From Conchocele bisecta (lineage: Eukaryota; Mollusca; Bivalvia; Lucinida; Thyasiridae): a DNA stretch of 64,000 nucleotides. This document shows, one piece after another, positions 53,161 through 64,000 of this stretch; position 1 is the stretch's first letter; every line of letters starts with the position of its first letter. The notes below the pieces were generated by a model. That model worked only from the letters and a program-made list of their open reading frames with translations. It had not been told where the DNA came from and did no database searches. The position numbers and the translations under genes were made by a program. The stretch spans positions 76,779,566-76,843,565 of the forward strand of contig CM055265.1 in assembly GCA_029237695.1 (NCBI GenBank), written 5' to 3'.

Positions 53161-54761
53161 CTTTTTTTCCCATTTAATGTGCCCTCTGCTACGGGTAGCC
53201 TATCCATACCAAATGTACATCCGTTAATCAACTCCGGCTGTATCTCGCTACCTGAACATACAATAGTGGTGTCGGTATCAACAACCACACAGAAATTTCC
53301 TTGGTTTTCCCCTGGTTGTTCCGTGTTTTGCCATCTACCTCTACCTCTGCCTCTAGTGTGCCTTCCACTTCTACCTCTATTTCTACCTCTGTACCGACCT
53401 CTCTGTTCTTTATCTGCAAAACTTACATGTTTCTCTTCCTCGACTGCTGCTGCTTTGTAAGCTGAGGACCGGTCACGCTTAGGACAATCGTAGGACATGT
53501 GACCTTCTTTGCCACAATGGTAACATGTCCCGCGATGCCTATCGTAGCCGTTCCTGCTGGTACTTCTGTCATAACTACCTCTACTCGGGCTTCTATCATA
53601 ACTACCACCCCTACTTGGGCTTCTATTGTGGTCTCTATTCTGATATCTGTCCCTATCTCGACTCCTATCTCTAGATCGATTATCCGCACTACTTACCTTG
53701 CGCCTCTGGTTATCTACTGACCTGTACTCAGTTCTGTTGCTAGTACTGTTCCTCGAACTACATACTTGCTACCTCCTCTAGCTTCTGCAGAGTAATCTGC
53801 CTGAACCGCCATCTGATCTATCGAGTCAAATGTTTTCTCTTTGAGAAATAAGTAGAGCTCACGACTGCATATACTTAACATCTGATCTCTGATCAGGTAG
53901 TCTAATACTCCTTCATATGTTCTATTCACCTTACCTAACTCAAACCATCTATCTAAATAGTTTCTTTGACCGACTGACATATTGCACAAATGATTCACTG
54001 TGATCAGGTTTGGTGGTGTTTTTGAACATGCGTCTGAACCCATCTTCCGTTAGATCAAAACATTTCAACAATGCGGATTTCAACTTATCATAGTCAAGAG
54101 CATCATCAATAGGTAGTCTAGAATATACATCTAATGCCTTGCCCTTCAATAAAGCATTCAAGTGTAGTGACCACTTATCTCTCCCCCACCTTTGAATTGC
54201 TGCGTACCTCTCAAATCTAGCTAAGTAGCTATCCATGTTGTCATTATTCTGATCAAAATGTGGCAGCTTCGGACCGAATGCTCTGCCATAGTCCCTATCA
54301 TGTCTCTCTTCATCTACTACTTCTCCATTTCTACTTTTGCCATTTCTACCTGATGCTTAGTGTCTAGTTTCTCGCAATTTGAATTCTAGAGCTAACTGTG
54401 CTTCATTGGCTAAACGATGTGATTCCTTATCTAACCGCGCAGCATCTAATCTATCTTTCTCCATCTGTCGCTCAACTTCCTTAGCTAACTGCTCAGCATC
54501 TAACCTATCCTTCTCCATCTGTCGCTCAACCTCTTTAGCCAACCGCTCAGCCTCTTTAGCCAACCGCTCAGCATCTAACCTATCTTTCTCCATCTGTCGC
54601 TCAACTGCTAACTTATCTTTCTCAGCCTGCCTAGCCTCTAGTCTTTCCTGTCTTTCTCTCTCCTGCTCTTCCTTTACAAAGGCCCTTAACTCTGAATCTG
54701 CTAGCCCTAAGCTTTTGCCTATGTCCATTAGCTCCTTAATGGACGACATTCGCACTCTCAA
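53151..54761 (-). pseudogene. Gag: coiled coil, capsid-like and CCHC zinc knuckle, several breaks
   Basis: An ATG near 54761 opens a highly charged helix with repeats of ERQMEKDRLDAERLAKEAER (134 codons). An in-frame TAA at 54357 interrupts it, and the same frame continues to a capsid-like segment (YLARFERYAAIQRWGRDKWS, LHLNALLKGKALDVYSRLPI). A frameshift near 53970 leads to YLDRWFELGKVNRTYEGVLD and YLIRDQMLSICSRELYLFLK; another leads to an RS-rich stretch and the zinc knuckle CYHCGKEGHMSYDC (53490-53531). An RGRG-rich basic stretch follows. Gag would package RNA. The breaks could be consensus errors or decay. Confidence 0.85.
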
Positions 54762-55399
54762 CTCAACTCCGGATTATCGATTTACACGCTTTACCCGACG
54801 GTACACAAGGTCTCTAGCACTCAAATCACTTAGTGATTTGTGCGAGTCTCTTGCTTCACGTCTATAAGGTTAAGGTAAATCAATCCGGTCTCTACTCCTA
54901 ACGACGGTATACGTTTCTCAATTCGGGTAAGTCAATCCGGTATATGTATAGTCTAATGTAATGGTATATTTACAATTCCCTCTCTATGGTACTGGACACA
55001 AATATTGGGGACTGGTTATAGACACCTGGCAGGATATAATATTGTTCATACACAATATAATAGTGGTAGTAATCTCGCCTCAGATGCAGAAGTGTCTAGT
55101 GCTAACCTAGAACACCCGCTGTGCCATCATCACAGGGAGGTACTATTCAACAAATCCAAAGTTACAATGACCCTCACATCTCACCAGATCGTCTCAACTC
55201 TATACTTCTGTACCTAGGTAGTCAAATCATGTATGTGGTGATGTATTAGTGCCTAAGTGTTGGAGTGCATCTTACATTAACTCCCAAGGCAAACAAATAC
55301 AAGATTGAATCTTGACGACGCTAGGGGTACAGCTATTCTAGCCTCCTTACTTCAACTGCTTTGAAGAAACTGATTATAAAAAAAAAAAGAGGAAACAAA

Positions 55400-55417
55400 A
55401 CCCCACTTCTGACACCA
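55400..55417 (-). other. Primer binding site, tRNA-Leu type
   Basis: On the minus strand TGGTGTCAGAAGTGGGG follows the LTR end after one base. This is complementary to an animal tRNA-Leu 3' end (CCCACTTCTGACACCA). The same primer type is used by several metazoan Ty3/gypsy elements. Confidence 0.85.
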
Positions 55418-55418
55418 T

Positions 55419-58006
55419 TGTCAAGGTCATTACCAAGGTCAGGAATGATCGAGACAAATTGTCTCCCCCAATTATCATAAGAACCAAGTATACTTCAATT
55501 GTTATGACGTTATGGCCAATATAGCTTGATCTGACGAACGAAAAGTGGTAACAATGCAGTTGAAGTGTAAGGGATAGGCCAGAGTAGATAAGTACACGTA
55601 GTCACATTAATCACTTATAATGTACACTATATTACATGGGGAACACACAGGAATACATGATACATTGATATGCGAACATCACTGTACTGTGCATGACACT
55701 ATTCAATTACTACAAGGTTGTAAGCCAATCGACTGTTATACTTTAACGCAACTTAAAAGCTATAGACGAATAAACTCGGTATGTGGTATCTCAATGGTCC
55801 CGTAGTGGACAATAGTATGAATGCACAAGTACTTTGATGATCGCTAATCAAAGTGAAATAACATACAAGTATAACATGGCATAACGAACATTGGAGGACA
55901 AAATGACAATCATCTGAGCTACCCCAGTGCTGGCGTATCTCAATAGATAGTGTAACCTCTGAGTATCAAGGTCCCAAGGTCTGCCTCACCCGCAATATGA
56001 GGTCTAGTCAACAATATGGCTATAATCCAACTTCAAGTGGATTAATCCATAAACAATATATGTAGTCTTACTACAATCCTTTAGCCATGATATGCCATGA
56101 TAGAGTATTACCATACACTATCAAATTATACATATGTATTGCCTATGCAATATATTTCCAAAGTATGAATGTCAAAGTCAAAGCCGGATGTGGTTACATC
56201 ACATGATAGTCAATAACGATAATGTTCCGGAAGCTGGTTCCCGGAAGTAAAGTTCCACAGGTAGTATTATCTCCGGAAATGGTGGACCAGATGTAAAGTT
56301 CCTATGGTATCACTCGACTGTAGCAACCCGGATGTGGTAGACCGGATGTAAAGTATCCATGGTGAATCAATGGGTTGTAATACCGGAAGTGGTAGACCGG
56401 ATGTAAAGTATCCATGGTGAATCAATGGGTTGTAATACCGGAAGTGGTAGACCGGATGTAAAGTTCCGATATAATACAAAATGGCGATTATCACGTTGGC
56501 TAAGACGCCGGGAAAAGTTTCACTTAGGTGACATTCAACTCGGTGGTAGTATAATGATATGATATGTGTGTATGGCGTTTCACTTCACTAAACTATGGCT
56601 GTGACTGTCTGCTGAACGCGAGGTAGCTATCACACACTGCTCTATACAGGCCTGTACCCGGAGCTGCTACACACACTGCGCCAGACAGACGTACGGACAC
56701 TCGGACGACCCGATACTCTGCACTGACTGGGGTCTGCCCTCAAACGAGTGGACCAAAACGTCCAATGTGGCTCGCTGGAGCGTTCTCAAGAGGCTACAAA
56801 AATGAAATGAATCTCCAATTACTGGACGAATACGCACAGACAGACAGACAGGATGCACAACAGACTAAAACGGGAATCGAACAACGGCAAATCACAGCTG
56901 AAATAAAATGTTCTAGGTACATACCAAAATCCTCCGTGTCACTGGTGAATACAGTACTAGTCTTCTGTAACCAGAATATATGTGTCCCGCCAACACATAG
57001 CGAGACATCGCTTATATACGCACCAGTGAAACCATGCACGGAATAATGGATATGCCTACCCCTCGTACGACCATCTCACATAAATACTACAAAACCATGG
57101 CTTTGCCATGTCACCCGTGGGTTATATTTGGCATATATATATGTTCCCACGCCTTAAATTCAACCAAACCATGTACAGCCCTCGTGGAATAAATACCATC
57201 CAACATGGTATACCCCACACTACCATAAATCTGCACACTGTAGACCCAGATCTCATAATCCGAAATCTACTCGACTGGTCTCGACAATGCGAAGGTCGCT
57301 TCTTGGCCCCGCCAAACCCCTCCATAACGGTCCCTACGGCTATACACTCAAATGAGAGTGTAGCACATACTAAACTCAAATATCGTGGTCATTTACGGAA
57401 ATATCACGACACAAAACATCACCATTATGGGATCTGATATATCCGTGTTGGCCAGTACCAGGCTATGCTGAAACACTAACCGGTAGCATACATAACAGGG
57501 CAGACCATGGTATGGTCTGCGCTGTATACTGGCTTCACCTACAGAAGGTCCCTTATATGGTGAAACACTGACACGCGGACAAACTCGGCTGGCACGGACA
57601 GTGGACATCCGTAATACTAAAAGGTATCTTTTCCCTAGCGAAACCAGCACACGCAGTCAACAAGTTCTCTACCACACACATGCATAGGTCTGCGGCAAAT
57701 ATGGCGTGACATCAGTAAAACATTGCTCATAAAATAGATGTATATTTAAATCCGCAAATGGGACACGCATAAACGTATCTCCACCAATACAACATAAGCC
57801 CCCTTATTACACGCACATTGCACATGGCAAATGTACATGCCAAACCACAGGTGTGCAAAAACCACAGGTGTGTGAAACCACAGGTATGTGGAATCACAGG
57901 GATGTGAAATCAATAATACGCACAACAATACAACACAGTACCACACATCACAAATATACAATTATACGGATTCCAGAATGTACAAGAATGCACGTGTCAC
58001 GCGACA
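55419..58006 (-). repeat. LTR (5' LTR in element orientation)
   Basis: 2,588 bp, almost identical to 48582-51163. Differences are mainly single-base indels, an altered copy number of the gaccggatgtaaagtatcca block (56325-56465), and the end CACGCGACA against CACGCGGACA. Transcription in the minus orientation would start here. Confidence 0.92.
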
Positions 58007-58255
58007 GACAGTGTGTCACACACATCCGTATATACGAAAGTTCAACATTGTATGATTCTAAAAAGTGGGTACTAAAATAATGAAAACATTGTCCTGCGTG
58101 CAGTTACATACACAAATGTTAGCAGTGTGTACACATATACCATTTCCGGGTTTGAGGTGCTCGAGTCTGGACAACACAACACAAACACTGATGTTAGACA
58201 CAGACGAATGCTATCTTCAGCCCGCGCGCCTCCCACGGTCACAGATGATGGACAG

Positions 58256-58500
58256 TCAAATTAGCACATTAGTACATGGAGAGAACAGGCTTAAGGGTTG
58301 TAAGGGAGCATTACCTGAACCATTTGCTGTTTGTTTACATTTAAATATGTCTGCCGAAAATGGCGTGTACTGCAGGTAAAACAGCCAAATGTGTCGAAAT
58401 TGCACTGACAGCGGTAGCGTACAGATGAATTTCGTCATCTCTGCCCCCAATTTAGATTCGTATCGTGCATACATTTTTAACTTCGACATCTGATATCTTA
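58256..58500 (-). other. Weak gene-start candidate
   Basis: A 77-codon open stretch from an ATG at 58489 (MSKLKMYARYESKLGAEMTK) contains a donor-like TTCAG|gtaatg after about 59 codons. Upstream (58500-58760) is CG-rich for this window, with a repeated tttcaggaaagataccgt. No family is recognised. Confidence 0.2.
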
Positions 58501-59009
58501 TCCACCTGACAAACTGAGAGACGCCTACCGAAATACTGCTCCGATTTCCCCACCCCCAGCAACCAGCGCAGCTAGCCGCTCGCGTCGCGTCGTGTTTTCA
58601 TTTTCTTTCAGGAAAGATACCGTATCGGCAGCCGGGCCATCTTTCAGACCCTTGCGGCAGTCATTGCAATCCCCGATTGCTCTTTCAGGAAAGATACCGT
58701 GTCGGTAGTCGTGCCGGTATAACAGAAAGAAAATTCTTCAGCCCAGTAAAGGTTTCAGTCCGCGCATGCTCGGCCCATATCATATTGTTCGTATATGACA
58801 TATACATTTATTAGAAATGGTGATTTAACAAGAAACATGATATATATTTTAAAAAGATTCTATTTTAATTAAAAAAATATATATTTATTTATGAAAAAAA
58901 TATTTATTTAGATCTACATAAAAAAACAACATCTTTTCAAACTCAATTTAGTTTTTGAATATATTACGTTAGACTTATCAAAGTTGACCATACATCTGAT
59001 CTGAGATCG

Positions 59010-59115
59010 AGGGCCGACTTAACCGGACACGTGGGCCGACTTGACCAGACATGTGGGCCGACTTGACCAGACATGTGGGCCGACTTGATCAGACACATGG
59101 GCCGACTTGACCATG
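59010..59115. repeat. 25-bp minisatellite (gggccgacttgaccagacat)
   Basis: About five units of tgggccgacttgaccagaca plus tg, the last one shortened. Confidence 0.9.
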
Positions 59116-59417
59116 GGCCGAGATTATTGATTATGTTATATACGTTTTCAACAATATATCATTAGTATATCATACGCATAAGCACATTTTGACCGAAAAA
59201 TGGAAGAATAAAGCACATATTTCCGCGGGAAAGCGATTAATATACATGTATCATTATTATAAAGGGAGACTAATGTGATCGAGACTCATTCATTATGTCT
59301 CAGTTGTCTAACTTTAAGTTACCATCGATCATGATTTCATATGGCATGTAGACCCTGATCAGACTGTGATTGCAAATTTCCCTAGAGGTATAGCATCAAC
59401 AAGTGATTATGTACAAG

Positions 59418-59520
59418 ATGGCTACACGTCCTGGCGGGCGAAAACGGCCAGTATACGGTCGACACCTTCACACTACTGTCTCCTTGTATGTCAACATTAG
59501 AGAGGTTCTACAGTTTTGTA
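59418..59520 (+). other. Fragment resembling an N-terminal GRHLHTTVSL motif
   Basis: An ATG at 59418 (acaagATGGCTACACG) starts MATRPGGRKRPVYGRHLHTT then VSLYVNIREVLQ. I recall similar openings (GRHLxTxVSLxxxVxExW) in uncharacterised, zinc-finger-associated repeat proteins of invertebrates; this is memory only. The frame continues into AT-rich sequence, so it is at most a fragment or first exon. Confidence 0.25.
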
Positions 59521-59949
59521 TTTGTATTTCAATTAAAAATAATCATTCCCATTTAGCATGTTTAGCCATTATAAAGTGGATTATCTTCCTTGGCTTCCTA
59601 GTATTAAGTTTATCGCGGTACTCTCCCTTTATTTCATATACAAATATTTCCATTTTGCATCAAAACATTAAAATGGGCCCTGGTATGAGCAGATTAATGA
59701 CATACATTATGTAAGTACGTTCCAAACATCGTTAGTATGATGTGTATAGCTTATTTGTATTGACACATATAGTAATTATATGAAGATTTGGGTAGATTTG
59801 GGTAAGATTTGGCATTCATACTTACCGGAAGTTTATTTATTCGGTGAATTCCCATATTATGTGATATATAATCATCAATCAGCATCTGACCTGAGAGTAA
59901 GCATGTAGATTTCCCATCGGACCCGACAGTGCCCATGATCAGGTAAGTT

Positions 59950-60860
59950 CACGGGGCTTGCAAAACTACCGATTAAAATTCTCATGGCCGGTTGCTTTTT
60001 GTGCATATATTGCCTGTTTTGTTTGAGTTTACGGACAGGCTGAAACTTCTCATGGCCGGGTGCTTTTGTCCCCCGCCGTGAAAATTGAAATCAGTCCCAT
60101 ATATTTCACGGTTTTATTTATTTTTTTTTGCCTTATATTGGAACGTATTGCATAATACATTATTAATAGGCACATTGGGTATATACCCAACCACATGGGT
60201 GTGAAAAAATAACCGATTTGTTCTCTATATATCAAGTTTACGGACAAGGCTGAAACTTCTCAGGCCGGGTGCTTTTGTGCCCCCGCCGTGCAAAATTGAA
60301 ATCAGTCCCATATATTTCACGTTTTTTGGCCTTATATTGGAACGCATTGCATAATATCATTATTAATAGGCACCATTGGGTATATCCGACTAACAAAGGG
60401 TTGTGAAAAACTACCGATGTGTTCTCTATATATCAAGTTTATACGGACAGGTTGAAACTTCTCATGGCCGGGTGCTTTTGTCCCCGCCTTGAAAATTGAA
60501 TCAGTCACATATATTTCACGTTTTCTTTGCCTATATGGAACGTATTGCAATAATATCATTATTAATAGGCACCATTTGGGTTATATTTACCAACAATGGG
60601 TTGAGAAAACTACCGATGTGATTCTCTATATATCAAATTTAACGGGACAGGCTGAAACTTCTCATGGCCGGGTGCTTTTGTCCCCGCCGTGAAAATTGAA
60701 ATTTGTCCAATATATTTCACGTTTTTTTGCCTTATATTGGAACATATTGCATAATATCATTATTAATAGCCACATTGGGTATATACCAACAAAGGGGTTT
60801 GCAAAGCCACCGATTATAGATTAGTTTACAGACAGGCTTCAACTTCTCACGGTCGGTTAC
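59950..60860. repeat. About 200-bp tandem repeat, 4.5 copies
   Basis: The marker gctgaaacttctcatggccg plus ggtgcttttgtcccc occurs near 60039, 60250, 60444 and 60651, with partial copies at both sides. Each unit contains ttatattggaacgtattgca and taccgatgtgttctctatat. Many one-base indels separate the units. Confidence 0.88.
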
Positions 60861-60984
60861 ATATCGGCACATTCATATAAATATACGCCATTTGGTAGAA
60901 GAACTACGGTACGCGGTGTTCATATTGCGTAATATCCTCGTTACCATTCATATTGTGTATATACCAACAAATTGGTTTCCACGG

Positions 60985-61140
60985 GGTTCCCCACCCCCCC
61001 CCCCCCCAGCGTGAGCCCTTTAAGCCGCTATGACTAGGCTGAAGGTTTTCACGGACTTACGGGGCTCACACCCCCCAGCGTGAGCCCCTTAAGCCGCTTG
61101 GCTAGGCTGAAGGTTTTCACGGACTTAAGGGGCTCACGTT
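60985..61140. repeat. 75-bp direct repeat with inverted ends
   Basis: Two units of agcgtgagccccttaagccg plus gctaggctgaaggttttcac plus ggacttaaggggctcac follow a C run. The start (gtgagccccttaag) and end (cttaaggggctcac) of each unit are inverted, so each unit can fold back. Confidence 0.85.
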
Positions 61141-61439
61141 ACACCGGCTCTACTTTTGACAAATAATCATAATAAATTTGAGTAAAATACAACCTTATAA
61201 ATATGCACTTTTTCAATAAATTCATCCCATTTTTGAAAGTTCTTCAAATATGTAATGTGATTTAACTTAGAAATTGACAGATGTTCCAAATCGATATATA
61301 TATTCTATGGGAATTTAACATGAGCGCAGAACATATATTTTTTAATTTGTCGACCGATTGTCAAAATCTAAATTTTTCTTATTAGTCAAATTCCAAAAAT
61401 AAATATTGTTTCGGCTCTTCTCATCACTCTCCAGCTTTG

Positions 61440-63365
61440 CACAGTGTTATATTCCCATAGGAAAATTGCTTTTTATGCGATAGCAAGGGAGGCATATTGC
61501 GTTGCTCTTGAGGTTCCTTCCGTCCATCCGTATACATTTACGTCGAAAAGTGTGTAAGAATTTATCCCAACATGTAATATCTTCAATATTACGCAAAGGA
61601 TTGCTTCAATGGTGTCTTCCTCATTCCCCCAAGTTTATAAAAAAATGGTCATTTTGTACTTGGGGTAATCAGGAATTTGTCCAGTTAGGGGATTAGTATT
61701 AACATAGCCTTAGGGTGTGAAAACATTATATTCTGTTTCAACTTATAAATTGCAAACATTATTGGAAACTGTTGTAAACTTGTGAAACTTAATTTTTTTA
61801 AAGATGAGAGGAAATAAATACAATAGAAAGTCAATGATAGTGTATCATGTTTTATAGTTGCTTATTTTAAATGTACGATAAATTACAGCACATTGATACG
61901 TGACATTTTTGGTGAAGATATAATTTTTTTTATTTTCGTACTTCTTCATAAAAACTGTCAAGTTGTGAGTGCTTTAAAATCGTCTCATTCAGACGATTTT
62001 AATTGGTCTCTCAACTTGCATTTTTCGGTGAAGATTCCAATATGTCTTATTCCAAAACTTGCCATTTTTTAGTTAAGAAAAGAGATAACAACATGTAACC
62101 CAAAATTGATCAAATTACGCACCTTAATCGAAGTATGAACATTTCATATTTTCAACAAAAAACATATTGTGACAGCACATTGAAACATTGACACAAATGT
62201 CAGCACATTATAATTGTCTCCTACAGTGATTGTCTATATGTGCAGTAGCTTCGATGCTTCGTCCGCATAGTCCATCGTGCGCATCTCCCCGTTCTGAAAT
62301 CGCATTTGAGGGCGCGTAGCCTCAGTTCGATTTGTCTGTACCGACGTCGCTTCACTGGGCGAGCCCCACACACACTTCACAAATTACATAATTATATTTC
62401 TTCAATCATATATTTTATTTTGTTCTGGAACTGTAAACAAATAATTATACATCAAATCACTTAAATAGTTGGTTTGTATGATAATTGACCTTCACCAAAC
62501 AACCGTAATTTCTTGAAACAGATTATAGTTTTGGGTCTCGCCTTTTCTAATTTACCTGTAAAACTGACTTGGGGTAATCAGGAATTCTGGAGATTAAATT
62601 TGGGGGAATGAGGAATAAACCGCTTCAATACGTGGGCACTTGAATCACCTGAACATTTGTCACACACTCGCGCCACCGTTAACACGACATTGACCTTTGA
62701 ATCTTCGAAATATCGCTGAAACACTTAGCCATTTGTTACGTCGAAAGGTTGTAAGAGTTTCTCCAGCATGTAATATTTTCAATATTACTTTGACATTTGA
62801 ATCACAGCACATTTGTCACACACTAGCGCCACATTTAACACTACCTTGACCTTTTTCACCTTCGAAATGTCGCTGAAACACTTACGTCGAAAAATTTGTA
62901 AGAGTTTCTCCAACATGTAATATCGTCAATATTACGTACAGGATTACTTCGATACTTGGACACTTGAATCACCTGAACATGTGTCACACACTCGCGCCAG
63001 CATTCACATGACCTTGACCTTTGTCACCTTCGAAATGGTGCTGAATCACTTACGTCAAAAAGTTGGGAAGAGTTTCTCCATCATGCAATATAATCTATAT
63101 TACTTGAATTATTGCTTTATTATTTGCACAGTTCATTCACATTAACATGTGTGACGCAATCACACCACCAATGACATGACCTTTACCTTTGTGACCTTCA
63201 AAATGGTGCTGATATACTTAGCCATTTTCTTACTTCAAAACGTTGTAAAACTTTCTCAAATGACTTTGTTTTCCTTTTTTCACACAATCTATAGTTAGAG
63301 TCCAGTATGCCATGGGGCATCAAGTATGCCATGGGGCATATCCGTGTTTTACAAACATAATGTCT
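61440..63365. repeat. 180-bp repeat element, split by a MITE
   Basis: It starts with gcgatagcaagggaggcata plus ttgcgttgctcttgagg, like 10895-10935, has units with cacttgaatcacctgaacat and gaccttcgaaatggtgctga, and ends with gccatggggcatatccgtgt plus tttacaaacataatgtct, like 11490-11530. About five units remain. The insertion 61611-62621 interrupts the first unit. Confidence 0.8.
61611..62621. mobile_element. hAT-like MITE, 1,011 bp, 8-bp target duplication
   Basis: Direct copies of GCTTCAAT (61603-61610 and 62622-62629) flank it. The ends ggtgtcttcctcattccccc plus aagttt and aaatttgggggaatgaggaa plus taaacc are inverted. Subterminal copies of acttggggtaatcaggaatt lie at about 61658 and 62569. 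An 8-bp duplication with subterminal repeats is the hAT pattern. The interior has a hairpin (aaaatcgtctcattcagacgatttt) but no transposase. Removing it restores the 180-bp repeat. Confidence 0.85.
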
Positions 63366-63520
63366 AGTTAGCAATAAAATCAATATTTTATGGAATTTCA
63401 TCAAATAAAGCAATTTTTGGAGGGTGCCTTATTTATTATTGATGAAAAAGTACATACATTTAAATATGTTTCAGATTCAAGGTGTTTAATAACCAAGTTG
63501 TCAGCAGTAAACTATTGTAG

Positions 63521-63752
63521 TGGGTCCAAATAAGCCAACATTGAGGTCAAGCCAGCATTGAGGTCCGAATAAGCCAACATTGCGGTCCGAATAAGCCAAC
63601 TTATGGTCCGAATCAGCCAACCGTGAGGTCCGAATCAGCCAAATCACAAACATAGGGAAAGGTCCGAATCGGCCAACACCGAGGTCCGAATCAGCCAGAA
63701 ATCAGGTCCGAATCAGCCAGTCCGAATTAGCCAAGGTCCGGGTCAGCCTGCT
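63521..63752. repeat. 21-23-bp minisatellite (gaggtccgaatcagccaaca)
   Basis: About ten units of gaggtccgaataagccaac or close variants, ending at ggtccgggtcagcctgctac. From 63760 to the end I see nothing further apart from a terminal (aac)n run. Confidence 0.9.
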
Positions 63753-64000
63753 ACCGTCAGTGGTATCATGGACAGTTTCATTATTATCAGATGATTTATA
63801 CTGTTCTTATATATATATGAGACAATGTCAAGCTAGAGTTTGTGAATAATTTCACCCTAAGTTCGTGCTACAGTTCTTTTTATCACGCAGAGACTGACAC
63901 AAGAGAGCAAGCGTTTACTGGAAGTATGTTGGTGCCGCGAAAAATAAGTTCGGGTTTTACACAGACATGTAGATCTCTACAACAACAACAACAAAAAACA

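Larger units (their letters stand above)
48577..58011 (-). mobile_element. Ty3/gypsy-type LTR retrotransposon lacking RT (Gmr1-like order)
   Basis: Two direct repeats of about 2.58 kb flank 4.26 kb of internal sequence, and the whole is bordered by a 5-bp duplication GACAG (48577-48581 and 58007-58011). The LTRs begin TGTC and end GACA on either strand, with the canonical TG...CA. On the minus strand the order is primer site, gag, CCHC knuckle, protease, integrase, a short RT stub, an RNase H stub, then the polypurine tract. Integrase ahead of RT is the arrangement of Gmr1-like Ty3/gypsy elements. The body of RT/RNase H is missing, so this copy could move only with an enzyme supplied by a relative. 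The LTRs are nearly identical apart from one-base indels and repeat-number changes, so the insertion is fairly recent. Confidence 0.92.

Noticed and set aside
58065..58379. 104-aa plus-strand gene
   Set aside because: No family match, no splice or promoter support. The opposite strand is equally open.

Overview
The window reads as nuclear DNA of an invertebrate animal, most likely a bivalve mollusc. Reasons: exons with canonical GT/AG introns of 0.3 to 7.3 kb; an LBP/BPI-type immune gene; CR1-like and Ty3/gypsy retroelements; and a very high density of fold-back MITEs, tRNA-derived SINE-like units and satellites. No species marker is visible, so the bivalve call is inference. A 500-base run of N (33976-34475) marks an assembly gap. 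Many reading frames and tandem copies carry single-base indels, which fits uneven polishing as well as mutational decay.

Layout. 1-13042: six internal exons of an LBP/BPI family gene (+) with matching splice phases. Its introns are built largely of mobile DNA, including a CR1-like LINE (about 2304-6415, minus) with a 2A-like motif, two TA-flanked MITEs, a TTAA-flanked MITE and several long hairpins. Neither end of the gene was found. 13043-30450: no convincing gene; SINE head, RT relic, fold-back elements, a nested 157/182-bp array, a TIR element rich in CCGTAGT words, a 3.46-kb 29-bp minisatellite and ATCG-rich hairpins. 30460-34475: an AT-rich block with an 813-bp inverted-repeat element carrying a 90-codon ORF, two convergent tRNA-like units, and on the minus strand two broken genes: a small hydrophobic protein and a repeated coiled-coil protein with a beta-rich tail. 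I infer this block to be remains of a virus-like or Polinton-like element; it is the most unusual part of the window. 35063-36087: the last two exons of a gene ending in a Tudor-like domain (+).

36912-46075: mostly satellite DNA (38-bp, 137-bp and 84-bp arrays) plus fold-back elements. 48577-58011: a complete-ended Ty3/gypsy-type LTR retrotransposon (minus) with 2.58-kb LTRs, 5-bp GACAG target duplication, tRNA-Leu-type primer site and polypurine tract. It keeps gag, protease and integrase, but the reverse transcriptase/RNase H region is deleted between recognisable stubs. The order integrase before RT points to the Gmr1-like lineage. 58012-64000: short minisatellites, two weak gene-start candidates, a 200-bp tandem array, and a 180-bp repeat array split by a 1,011-bp hAT-like MITE with an 8-bp target duplication.

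The host genes seen are an innate-immunity type lipid-binding protein and a Tudor-like protein. Nothing suggests that they act together; most of the sequence is repeats that have expanded their introns and the space between them.
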